From: a virus
IMG/VR virus record: IMGVR_UViG_3300033153_004222
Coordinates: 1-64,000 of that record
Length of the DNA: 64,000 nt
Reading direction: 5' to 3' (one strand)
Made by a program: the position numbers and the translations under genes. The notes beneath the pieces are model-generated. The model was given only the letters and a program-made list of their open reading frames with translations. It had not been told where the DNA came from and made no database searches. Below, one piece after another: positions 39,127 to 48,200 of this stretch; position 1 is the first letter of the stretch, and each line of letters opens with the position of its first letter.

Positions 39127-39945
39127 ATGAAAAGTAAAGATTTATTACTTCTTGATGGAGATATTATTCTCTATCGAAGTGCCTTTGCTTGTAAAGAAAT
39201 GTCCAATTGGGCAGATGTAAAAGATTATATATGGAAGTTTATGACTGATCTATGTAATGATCTTGATACATCTGAATATATTGGATTTCTTCAAGGAAGG
39301 AAAAACTTCAGAAATGAAGTTGCTACTCAAGCCGAGTATAAAGGCAATAGAAAATCAAAACCTAAACCGTTTTGGTATAGTAATATCAGACAACATTTAA
39401 TGGATTCTTATGAATTTCATGTTGTAGATGGTATGGAAACTGATGATGCTTTAACAATTTTACAAAATAGAATGTCAGATAGACAGCCTGTTATATGTAG
39501 TATTGATAAAGATCTATTACAATCTCCTGGTAAACATTATAATTTTAGTAGCCAGGAAATATCTATAGTAACTAAGGATATGGCTCTCTATCTATTAGCT
39601 ACACAGGTAATAGTAGGAGATAGTACAGATAATATAAAAGGTTTACATAGAATAGGCCCTAAGAAAGCAGAAGTTATTTTAAAAGATTCAGAGAATCCTT
39701 TAGAAACTGCACTTACAGCTTATAGTAATTTCTATGCTACAAAAGAAGGGGATACTGAGGGAACCTTCTTAAAAGCAGTAAAACATTTTGCTGAAACTTT
39801 TGAACTTGTTTATCTTTTGCGTGAATTGGATGAGGAAAAATTTCCAACTCCTGAAATTAATAATTTATATAACCTTGAAAATCCCTTAGACTATGGAGCT
39901 GGACTCAAAATTGCCGCACAGGCTGGTGAAACCATCTTTGATTAA
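39127..39945 (+). CDS. 5'-3' exonuclease / flap endonuclease
   Basis: A 272-aa stand-alone version of the Pol I 5'-nuclease domain. D10 and D12 begin the active site (LLLDGDIILYRSAFA). The METDDAL and SIDKDLLQ acids follow, then the H3TH DNA-binding motif GDSTDNIKGLHRIGPKKAEVIL (~164-185). It removes primers and flaps, supplying the activity missing from the phage DNA polymerase. The end overlaps the next frame by 53 nt. Confidence 0.9.
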   Translation: MKSKDLLLLDGDIILYRSAFACKEMSNWADVKDYIWKFMTDLCNDLDTSEYIGFLQGRKNFRNEVATQAEYKGNRKSKPKPFWYSNIRQHLMDSYEFHVVDGMETDDALTILQNRMSDRQPVICSIDKDLLQSPGKHYNFSSQEISIVTKDMALYLLATQVIVGDSTDNIKGLHRIGPKKAEVILKDSENPLETALTAYSNFYATKEGDTEGTFLKAVKHFAETFELVYLLRELDEEKFPTPEINNLYNLENPLDYGAGLKIAAQAGETIFD

Positions 39946-40474
39946 ATTAAAAGATGTAAAAGCAACAAAGACAACAGATTTTATGTTGCCTTTGTTTGGA
40001 TTTACTAAGAATTATTATTCTCCTTTTTTGATTAACGCCTATTTGGGAGATAATGATACAGGAGGAATAGCTCCTGAACAAATATTAATACTTCTTAGTA
40101 ACCATCGTATGGATTTACGATATGTAAGAATAGAAGATACTATTAAAAGTTTGGCTGAATATGTAGATTATTATGATGTTTTAGATTCAAGAATGACTTT
40201 GTTTGTTCTGAATATTCCTGATGAATATATAAATGAATACCATTATTTTGTTCAAGGTAAATATTCTAAATTTTCAGAGGCAGCCCAAGTTAAAATAGTA
40301 AAAGGAAGATCTCCTGATAGCTCTATGCCGTATATTTTTAAAAAAGATCCGGTATTAAAAAACTATTGGGAAACTAAATTGAACTCTGAATTGGAAAAAC
40401 AGGCAGAAGTATGGCCTATTTTAACACCAGATGAGGAAATATTTGATAAAAATAAATTTTTAAAAAATGATTAA
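39893..40474 (+). CDS. Early protein, 193 aa, unknown
   Basis: A 193-aa product from ATG 39893, overlapping the exonuclease gene by 53 nt; an in-frame ATG at 39983 (30 residues later) would avoid the overlap. The sequence starts with basic residues, then MLPLFGFTKNYYSPFLINAYLGDND, and is mixed alpha/beta with RYVRIEDTIKSLAEYVDYYDVL. No family is recognised; a role with the adjacent exonuclease is possible. Confidence 0.6.
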   Translation: MELDSKLPHRLVKPSLIKLKDVKATKTTDFMLPLFGFTKNYYSPFLINAYLGDNDTGGIAPEQILILLSNHRMDLRYVRIEDTIKSLAEYVDYYDVLDSRMTLFVLNIPDEYINEYHYFVQGKYSKFSEAAQVKIVKGRSPDSSMPYIFKKDPVLKNYWETKLNSELEKQAEVWPILTPDEEIFDKNKFLKND

Positions 40475-40487
40475 AACTAAAAAATAA

Positions 40488-41612
40488 ATGTATACGATTG
40501 GAAAAGCACCCATTAGGGTAAGAACCCCTATTACTGAGCCAGTTCCAGAGCCAGTAATAGTAGAACCTGTTGTAGTAGAAGAACCTACCGCAGAAGAACC
40601 TGGACAAACTACTGTAGAGGAAGTTAAAATTATAGAAGAGCTTGTGGAAGAAATTCCTATACCTGCTCAAACTCAACTTTCTTTAGAGGAACCAGCTGCT
40701 GCCCCTAAACCTCCCTCAAGTGCATTTAACTTAGGAGGATTTGGAGAATTTTTTGGAAAAGCTCTTGAAGAGCTTATCAAAGAAAAAGCAGAGGAATTAA
40801 AACCTGAAGTATTAGAAATACTTAAAGCAGAATTACAAAAACTTAAACCTACTAATATAAGGATTACCGGAAGGAAATCTACAGGGCAAGTAGTTGGATA
40901 TAAACATAAAATGTTTAGAGAATCTGTATTTCTATGCGAACAGGAACGACAATTAATGCTTGTAGGACCTGCTGGAAGTGGTAAAACTACTTTAGCATCT
41001 CAAATTTCAGAAGCATTTTCTATCCAGTTTGGACATATTTCATGTTCTGCAGGAATGAGTGAAGCTCATTTATTGGGAAGAATGCTTTTTGATGGAACAT
41101 ATGTTCCTTCAGAGTTCGTAAAATGTTATGAACAAGGAGGTGTTTTCTTATTTGATGAAATTGATGCGGCTGATTCTAATACTTTATTAGTTGTAAATTC
41201 TGCATTAGCAAATGGATATATGTCTGTTCCTAATAGAAAAGACGATCCAATTGCCACAAGACATGAAGATTTCATTTGTATTGTAGCAGGAAACTCTTGG
41301 GGATATGGTTCTAATTCATATCAAGGTAGAGGATATCTTGATGCTGCTTTCTTAGATAGATTTGCAGTATGTAAGATTGAAATTGAATATGATGAAGAAT
41401 TAGAGAGAGATATCGCAGGTGAGCATGATATTGTATTAGAACGTATGTGGGAAATACGAAAAATAATTACCCAAAATAGAATGAAAAGAATTATGTCTAC
41501 TCGTTCTATAGTTTCTGCAATCAGACAAACCATAGCTGGTCGATCCTTAAAACAGATTGAAAAAGTATTTACTACTGGCTGGGCTAAAGATGAGAAGCGA
41601 AAGATTTCTTAA
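40488..41612 (+). CDS. CobS/MoxR-like AAA+ ATPase
   Basis: A 374-aa AAA+ protein with a Pro/Glu/Val-rich disordered N-terminus (residues 10-70, EPVPEPVIVEPVVVEEP). Walker A GPAGSGKT (~160-167), Walker B FLFDEID (~219-225), sensor GNSWGYG and an arginine-finger-like LDRF complete the module. The AAA core is closest to CobS/MoxR-type chaperones (SxxLLGRM, VxxALANGYMSVP). It lies just before a VWA-like gene, the typical partner in such systems. A chaperone or remodelling machine working on phage or host proteins is likely. Confidence 0.82.
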   Translation: MYTIGKAPIRVRTPITEPVPEPVIVEPVVVEEPTAEEPGQTTVEEVKIIEELVEEIPIPAQTQLSLEEPAAAPKPPSSAFNLGGFGEFFGKALEELIKEKAEELKPEVLEILKAELQKLKPTNIRITGRKSTGQVVGYKHKMFRESVFLCEQERQLMLVGPAGSGKTTLASQISEAFSIQFGHISCSAGMSEAHLLGRMLFDGTYVPSEFVKCYEQGGVFLFDEIDAADSNTLLVVNSALANGYMSVPNRKDDPIATRHEDFICIVAGNSWGYGSNSYQGRGYLDAAFLDRFAVCKIEIEYDEELERDIAGEHDIVLERMWEIRKIITQNRMKRIMSTRSIVSAIRQTIAGRSLKQIEKVFTTGWAKDEKRKIS

Positions 41613-41616
41613 TTAT

Positions 41617-41680
41617 AAGGCAAACTGACCGTAACAAAGTTACACGCGATACACTATTGCGGTTGGTTTGCTTTTCATTT
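41617..41680 (+). ncRNA. Three-way-junction RNA H, terminator-capped
   Basis: AAGGCAAACTGACC (41617-41630) pairs over 14 positions (three G:U) with GGTTGGTTTGCTTT (41661-41674). Inside lie GTAAC-AAA-GTTAC (41631-41643) and GCGATA-CAC-TATTGC (41646-41660) with only two bases between helices, a compact three-way junction. TTTTCATTT follows. It sits exactly between the two partner genes. Confidence 0.7.
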
Positions 41681-41694
41681 AAAAAAAACATAAA

Positions 41695-42759
41695 ATGATA
41701 GAATTTAAACCAAAAGAAACAGATCTGGTACTGGATAAAAGACCAAGATACCCGGATTTACACAAACATTTAAGTGAGGTTCGGTCTATTGTATTTAAAG
41801 ATGATGCTGATAATATTCATGATTTTTTAGAATTTGATTCTTTGTATCATTTTATAGATACTATGGAAGAGCATTATAGAGATCATAGTTTAAGAAGCAT
41901 ATTGAATGACACTCATAGCGGAGATAACGGAGATTTTAATTATTCTGGTAATAGTAAATGGACATACGGATCTACTTTTAAAAATAGAGTAGCTACTAAA
42001 GAAGCTTTATTGACTTCTGATGTTCCTGATACTATGTGGAAAATTATAGATAAACTTCGTGATTCTTTATTAGCATTAGAAGAAGTTCAAAGATTAATTG
42101 ATATGGCCCCTTCAATTAAGAAACAAAGAAAGTTTGGGCTCTCTGGAGATGAATTAGATATAGACAGAATCCTCGCTGGTGATCCTCATCATTGGCAATA
42201 TACAACTAAAGGTCGTAAGACCAATGTTGTGCGAATAGGGTTAAATATCGCTATGTCTTGTTCAAATAGTGCAGATAAATTTCTTAAAATAGTTGCATTA
42301 GCTTCTGTTGCTGCTGATCTGGTTATAAAAGCTGGATGTAGTTTAGAATTTATTTTATGCGGATTATCTACTCATGTAGGTACAGAGCACTCAAATCCTT
42401 ATGTAGATCCTGATGGAAGTACTATAGGAAATTTATCTAACGGATTTAGTGGTCCTATAATGGCTATTAAAAAGGCAGAGGAACCTTTTGATATTTCAAG
42501 AATAGCTTGTTTAGGTTTGCCTGGACTTTTCAGACATTATATGTTTGTATCAAGAACGGCATATTTCAGTAGTCAGGTTGATTCTGGAATGGGACAATCC
42601 CACCCTTTAAGTAAAGAACTTTATGAACGTATTGGTCTTAAACATGTTATTGGTTTTAAATTAGTAACAGGTGATGATGAACAGTATGATCAAAAAGTAT
42701 TTCTTAGAGGTATTTTTGATGAAATTGCTGGAATTAAAGTTCCGCAAGAAAATATTTAG
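41695..42759 (+). CDS. VWA-like partner protein (CobT/DUF7192-like)
   Basis: A 354-aa protein. The VWA-like part, TNVVRIGLNIAMSCSNSADKFLKIVALASVAADLVIKAGCSLEFILCG (~180-225), has the strand-helix-strand of a von Willebrand A fold, but the MIDAS DxSxS motif is replaced by NIAMSCS. This is the type often encoded after phage CobS-like ATPases (DUF7192-like). The rest is helical with FDSLYHFIDTMEEHY. It probably recruits or recognises substrate for the ATPase upstream. A folded RNA (41617-41680) lies between them. Confidence 0.65.
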   Translation: MIEFKPKETDLVLDKRPRYPDLHKHLSEVRSIVFKDDADNIHDFLEFDSLYHFIDTMEEHYRDHSLRSILNDTHSGDNGDFNYSGNSKWTYGSTFKNRVATKEALLTSDVPDTMWKIIDKLRDSLLALEEVQRLIDMAPSIKKQRKFGLSGDELDIDRILAGDPHHWQYTTKGRKTNVVRIGLNIAMSCSNSADKFLKIVALASVAADLVIKAGCSLEFILCGLSTHVGTEHSNPYVDPDGSTIGNLSNGFSGPIMAIKKAEEPFDISRIACLGLPGLFRHYMFVSRTAYFSSQVDSGMGQSHPLSKELYERIGLKHVIGFKLVTGDDEQYDQKVFLRGIFDEIAGIKVPQENI

Positions 42760-42761
42760 TT

Positions 42762-43106
42762 ATGATAAATGGATTTGAAGAAGAAACTGAAGAACTAAAT
42801 GACTACGAGAAGGATACCCTTTTACCTTTAATGGTAAAGGGGCTAACCCCTCGTTTTGGTTCTGATAAAGCCATTACAAATAAACAAATGCGTGAAGGTT
42901 TGAAAAAATTGGATCATATTGTTAGTGATGCCAGAGTAAGAAAATTAATAAATTATATAAGGATGCATCAACTTGTAGTTAATTTGATAAGTAGTAGCCG
43001 AGGCTATTATAGAACAAATTCTATGGAAGAATTGGAAAATTATATAGAATCATTAATGCAAAGAGCTTCTTCAATAGAAGAGGTTGCAAAAAGTTTTAGA
43101 AGATGA
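42762..43106 (+). CDS. Winged-helix-like early protein, 114 aa
   Basis: A 114-aa protein. NDYEKDTLLPLMVKGLTPRFGSDKAITNKQMREGLKK and VSDARVRKLINYIRMHQLVVNLISSSRGYYRTNSMEELENYIESL match the layout of small phage winged-helix proteins (the SDARVRKxIxxIR recognition helix and an xSSRGYYxTxxxEEL wing), often annotated as transcription-factor-like or replication proteins. It may regulate early or late expression. The next gene overlaps as ATGA. Confidence 0.68.
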   Translation: MINGFEEETEELNDYEKDTLLPLMVKGLTPRFGSDKAITNKQMREGLKKLDHIVSDARVRKLINYIRMHQLVVNLISSSRGYYRTNSMEELENYIESLMQRASSIEEVAKSFRR

Positions 43107-43369
43107 AACAAAAATATACATATGCAAAACTATCTGCTCCCGAAATGGCATCTGTTCTTGTATTTAATAAAGTAGTTGTGTTGCTACCTAAAGAAGATAC
43201 TCGTAAAGGATGGATGGTGGTTCAATTAGTAGACGAGCATAAAGAACCATATGGTTTTCCTTTTCCTGTAAAAGTAAAATATTTAATAGAACATAAATTT
43301 GAAAAGTATGGAACGGAAGAAGAACTCTTGGGAAGTGAATCAGATTCCGAAAGGTACGAAAATTGGTGA
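43103..43369 (+). CDS. Small basic protein, 88 aa
   Basis: An 88-aa basic protein, beta-like (MASVLVFNKVVVLLPKEDTRKGWMVVQLVDEHKEPYGFPFPVKV), translationally coupled to the previous gene by ATGA. It is overlapped by 71 nt in another frame by the final gene of the operon. The role is unknown. Confidence 0.58.
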   Translation: MKQKYTYAKLSAPEMASVLVFNKVVVLLPKEDTRKGWMVVQLVDEHKEPYGFPFPVKVKYLIEHKFEKYGTEEELLGSESDSERYENW

Positions 43370-43514
43370 TTATTACCTTTTTTATGAATTTGATCATTAT
43401 TACTTAGTAAGTAAACTTGATAGTGGAAAAAAATTATTTATGATTACTAAAGATGATTTATCTGATTTAGTAAAACAAGAGGAAATTAATAAGACAAAGG
43501 AGGGCGACTTATAA
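43299..43514 (+). CDS. Last gene of the rightward operon, 71 aa, unknown
   Basis: A 71-aa protein (MKSMERKKNSWEVNQIPKGTKIGDYYLFYEFDHYYLVSKLDSG) with a basic N-terminus and an aromatic beta-like middle resembling a small SH3/OB-like fold. A later start at ATG 43308 would shorten the overlap. It stops inside the two-way terminator arm. Confidence 0.52.
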   Translation: MKSMERKKNSWEVNQIPKGTKIGDYYLFYEFDHYYLVSKLDSGKKLFMITKDDLSDLVKQEEINKTKEGDL

Positions 43515-43530
43515 AAGTTACCCCCCTTTT
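43496..43530. terminator. Two-way terminator between convergent operons
   Basis: AAAGGAGGG (43496-43504) pairs with CCCCCCTTTT (43521-43530) with one mismatch, and ACTT-ATAA-AAGT caps it. T runs occur on both strands. It divides the rightward early and leftward late blocks. Confidence 0.7.
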
Positions 43531-43547
43531 GCTGTTGTCAAGGAGTA

Positions 43548-44135
43548 TCAATCGAAATCTGATTCTTCTAATAAGGTATAAGTAAAACTATTTCCCCAAT
43601 TTTCTGCAGCTTGTTTAAAGATATTCATTTCTATTTTAAAAATAGACTCAGTAGGTTGTACTTGACATCCGGCACTCCATTTATCTACTCTGGTACTATT
43701 TTTTCCTGCTTTATGGTGGTTTATACCAAATAAGCCTGTATCTGTTTTTCCAGAAGAAGTGATTAAATGATCTTTATCATTATCTCTGTAGACAGTACAA
43801 GGTTTAACCTGGCGTAATGCATCATATTTCCCCTGGTGTTTTCCAATTGCCCACATTCCTCTGTATTGCCCTGGCTTTAAGATTGCTGTTCCTTTAACAT
43901 TCATAGGATTTTCTCTCCAATAATGCCCAGGATCTGTCGTTATTGGAAATATCATAGTGTTCCAATATCCCATATATTTCCATAAAAGACACATATGGTC
44001 ATTGAAGCTGTTAGAATTAGTATCATTTGTTCTAATTCCTATAATATTAATATTAAAATTCTTATGGTCTTGTTCAAAGACTACATAATTTTTTATTTTT
44101 AATACTCTTACAATTGCTAATACATTTAAATTCAT
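43548..44135 (-). CDS. L,D-transpeptidase/amidase-like muralytic protein
   Basis: A 195-aa protein. The end of the domain, GLFGINHHKAGKNSTRVDKWSAGCQVQ (~135-161), holds H140-H141, S154, G156, C157 in the HxxxG...SxGCQ layout of L,D-transpeptidase-like (YkuD) and related phage peptidoglycan enzymes. The preceding PGQYRGMWAIGKHQGKYDAL is a typical leading part. It would cut or cross-link peptidoglycan during lysis or entry. Its place beyond the convergent terminator, last in the minus-strand block that also encodes virion proteins, suits a lysin or virion peptidase. A true transpeptidase has a full HG...SHGCIR site; here the serine/cysteine site is partly changed. Confidence 0.6.
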   Translation of the reverse strand: MNLNVLAIVRVLKIKNYVVFEQDHKNFNINIIGIRTNDTNSNSFNDHMCLLWKYMGYWNTMIFPITTDPGHYWRENPMNVKGTAILKPGQYRGMWAIGKHQGKYDALRQVKPCTVYRDNDKDHLITSSGKTDTGLFGINHHKAGKNSTRVDKWSAGCQVQPTESIFKIEMNIFKQAAENWGNSFTYTLLEESDFD

Positions 44136-44152
44136 AATTTAATTTTAATTAA

Positions 44153-45208
44153 TTAAGTATGTTCTAAAAATATATCAAAGTCATATACTTTAGTTACAGC
44201 TGTAGCAGGTATAGTTATAATAAAAGTATAATAATAATTTGTAAAAGGTCCTATACCTATACTATCAGTTGGAGGAGGTGGAACTTGTACTAAATTAGCA
44301 GGTTGAATTTTATATAATGTTCCTACATCTCCTATTTCTACAGGAACATTTAATGGTCCACTTGGAACAAATAATCCGCCAAATAAATGTACACCAGAAG
44401 CAGTATAGTTATTCATTCCTGCTCCATTACCATAAGCCACATATCTACCCACAGCTGGAACTTGATTTGGTGCTGGACTATCTGCTGCAATAAAATTTGA
44501 ATATACTTTAGTGGTTACTAATGTTTTTTCAGGATTAAAATTTGCAGTTGCCCAATAATCTTGCCCCGGAGTAAAAGTCAAAGTAGTTATTCCATTTATA
44601 TTTATATCATTCCACCAATTTGGTCCAGGAGGATTAATTAATTGAGCTCCCGGATTACCAACTCCATACGCATTTGTATTGGAAGGTCCATTTGTATGAG
44701 AAACACTTATTCTTAAAACTTGAATTTGTCCGGTAGCAGGTGGAGTCCAGGTCCAAGCTCCGGGCAGAGGATTTGCAGTACAATAAAAAACATATGCACT
44801 ACCATCATTTGGAATTGAGGCAGATCCATTAACTACACCGTTTATTTCTCCACCTACTACAGATGGAAAAACTAATATCGGCATTGTTGAGTTATTTATA
44901 AAGACTACTTGTCTGCCACTAACAGGATCAGGTAGTCTTGTAGCTAAATCTGTTATAGTTGATGTAGCTATTAAATTAACACCATAAATAGCTTGGGATG
45001 TAGAAGCTATAGTAGTTCCTTGTAAAACTAATGTTTGAACATCTGAAGTATCATTTTCTTCTAAATCTTCATAAATTTTACTTACAATATTATCTACACT
45101 ATGAGGTCTTACATAGGTATCATATGTATAATTATCATCAGCTGGAGGGCTTATTTGTGCTCCTTTTTTAAGTAGAGCTAATTCTTCAGGAGTGTATTTA
45201 AGGGCCAT
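44153..45208 (-). CDS. Tail fibre/spike-like structural protein
   Basis: A 351-aa protein with a short helical N-terminus (TPEELALLKKGAQISPPADD) and a long Ser/Thr/Gly/Pro-rich beta body. It includes a GNPGAQLINPPGPNWWNDI segment like those of phage fibre/spike proteins and a final FTNYYYTFIITIP strand. No enzyme motif. It lies 17 nt before the lysin-like gene and 42 nt after the 1334-aa virion protein. Receptor binding or adaptor role is inferred. Confidence 0.62.
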   Translation of the reverse strand: MALKYTPEELALLKKGAQISPPADDNYTYDTYVRPHSVDNIVSKIYEDLEENDTSDVQTLVLQGTTIASTSQAIYGVNLIATSTITDLATRLPDPVSGRQVVFINNSTMPILVFPSVVGGEINGVVNGSASIPNDGSAYVFYCTANPLPGAWTWTPPATGQIQVLRISVSHTNGPSNTNAYGVGNPGAQLINPPGPNWWNDININGITTLTFTPGQDYWATANFNPEKTLVTTKVYSNFIAADSPAPNQVPAVGRYVAYGNGAGMNNYTASGVHLFGGLFVPSGPLNVPVEIGDVGTLYKIQPANLVQVPPPPTDSIGIGPFTNYYYTFIITIPATAVTKVYDFDIFLEHT

Positions 45209-45250
45209 AATATTTAATTTAATTTTTTAAATTTTCTATTCTTCTTTTAG

Positions 45251-48200
45251 TTATTTCCATAACATCCATTTCAATCTATTTTCAGGAGCTGTCATTGCTC
45301 TTATTTCTTTCCACATAGGTATACTCTCATCAAATTGCTTCCATATTTTAGCATCTCCTTCATCATATAAACCTGTATCTCTTGTATATCGTGGGATATC
45401 TCCTTCTGTTATTAAAGATGTTCCCATTCCAAAAATACTTCCTACAGTTCGAGCTATATGTTCTACTGTACTCATTGAAGCTGATGGAGATTTTAGAATT
45501 TGTAATGCTTCTTTTATATTCCAAGGCATATACATTTTCATTTCTGCATTTAATCTATGTAATTGAAATAATACCATATTTTCTACCCAATTTCTTTCAT
45601 CATCTTCATCGTCTAATCCTGCTAACATTCCTATAAGTATGGTAATACCTAACATAATAGTACCCTCTGCATAAGATCGTCTAATGTTTTGTTTTTGCCA
45701 ATCTTTTAAGCCTCCTTTAGTATCATTATAAGCAGCTACCCAACCTACTTGATTAGCTTTATGATTTTTAAAGACATTTCTAAAAAATTTAAATACTGTT
45801 AAATAATTTCCTTCTTCGTATGACTCTAATCGTTGGTTAAATCGTGTAGATCCCCATCTTCTTTTTATAGAAGGATATAACCATTTTCTAAATAATATTG
45901 CTAACCTACCTGCCCAAACATACTGAGCATTTATAAGATCCTGGCTATTATATACTCCATGAAGTTTTTGACTTACTTGTTTTATTTTTTGTGAATCTTT
46001 TATTAATTGTTCTTCAGTATAATCTACTACATCATCGCTTAATACTAATTTTCCATTTTTATCTTGTTGATACGCATCAAATAATTTTATTTCTTTTCCG
46101 CTTTTTGTTTTAACCATTTTACCTTTAAGGAAAGCTATCATAAGAGTTACTTGTATCTCATGCTCTCCTCCTTTTTGCATAAAAAACATTGCATTTGTAT
46201 TGAGCAATCTTTTCCAAAGTTTATTTCCGGTAATAGGAGTTCCATATTCATCATATTCTTGAAGACCATCATATAAACGAACCAGCTGACCTAATTTACT
46301 TTTAGGAGTTTTATGATTTATATCACTTAAAAATCCCATCATACTTCCTAAATATGTTTTTTGAGCAGAAATAAAAGTCTTTTTATCAAAATGTTGTCCT
46401 GCATGAGCCTCTACAAAATTCATTGTTTTGCCCATAGTAACATTAGAAATTCCTGAAAATAAGTTAAAAGCTAATGTTCTCATACTACTATACTTATTCA
46501 GAGCATCAGCTAATTTTGTTTTAACAAATCTTTTATTTCCTATTTGAATTTCTGAAGAATCTTTTCTCATTCCATAGAATACCATGTCCATATACATATC
46601 AAATTGCTTATATCCATTGGTTTCATTTCCTTGCATTGTATCTGCTCGTTGCATAGGAGTTCCATGTTTCTTTCCTTTAACCGTGTTTATAAGTCCTCCT
46701 GTAGTTTTTGCTACTTGTCTGTTAGATAATAGATCTCTTAGAATTTCAAGTTCAGCTGCAATAGTATTCATCTGACTATTATTTATAGCCATCGCACCAA
46801 AAGCAGATAGACTATTTCCTAAATCATAGGATAATTCTCCTGGAGGAATCATTCCTTTTTTTTCTCCAATTTGAGCATGGTATAATACCGGAACAAATCT
46901 ATGATCTCTAACTTGTTTTTCAGTACCTGGCTCACCAAACCCTACATCATCTGCTTGTAGTGTTGTAGCATCTTTTATTTCTTCTCCTAAAACTCTAATA
47001 ATTCCTTGTTTTCCAGCTACTCTTTCATGGGCTCTTGCTCTTATAGAAGGTAAGTTTAATCCTCTATTAAATTGATACGGAAGCTTTTTTTGAAGTTTAT
47101 AATAGGTTTGAGTAAAATATTCATAATATTCAAACTCTTTAGAATCTTTTCCAAACTTTTTAAGAGCAGTATCATAATTTATAAGCCTTCCATCTGTTTC
47201 TCCTTTATCATCTTTAGCATAGAAAATATCATATAAAGCTTTAGGATCTCCTATTCTAATTCCTTGATTTGCTCTAAATTTTTCAAATGCATTTATTTTA
47301 GCATACAGTTCATCTTCAAATCTATTAGTTTCTAATCTTCCTTTTTCTTTTTGTTCATTAACCATTTTAGCTCCTAATGCAATTATTTGATCAGAAGATT
47401 CTGCTAAAGTTTCTACCCATCTGGTAAAAGAATTTGTATCTGTTAGTCCTTTTTCAAGCTGACTTTCTATATCTGCTTCAGTTAAATCCGTATTTGCATT
47501 TAGTTTTTGTAAAACTTTCGCTAAAAGAGGTCTGCCTATTTTTTTAAAGTCTGCATTAATTGTATTAATTAAGTTATCAAATCCTGCTTTAAACATCATC
47601 TGTTTCTCTGGAGCAATAACTGTTTTGAATTCTTCTGATTCTTTAATTTCATCTAATAAAGCACGGATAAAATCAATATTATATATCTCTACATATCTTT
47701 TATATCTCAAAAGCTCTTTGGCATCTATCTCATCCCCTGCTTCCATAGCAGCTAATAAAGATTTGAATTTTTTTCTTACAAATAATAAATCTGTTTGAGC
47801 TTTTCCTAAAAAGTTTAACATGGCTAAGTTCTTTTCCTTTCCATCTAAAAGAACATTCATATATTTTAAATTTTCAATTATTTTAGCCACTTTAGGATCT
47901 CCTCTTTTACCGGAACGCTCAATAGCTTTTATTTTAAGCTCTATAGAGTTTTTAGTATCAATAATTACATCCTGAATATTACTTATTTCTTCTTTTATCT
48001 CTGCTTGGGGTGCTTCTTCTTCTGTTTTTTCTTCTTCTTTTTCCTCTGTCTGTTCTTTTTTTATAATTTCTGCATCATCTTCTATATCAGGAGTTTCTGT
48101 TTGTTGATAATATACTGTATCAGTCATATTATTTGCAGAAAGACCAGTAGCATCTCCATTTAATATATTAGATGCTAATTCTCCATATACAGCTCTAACC

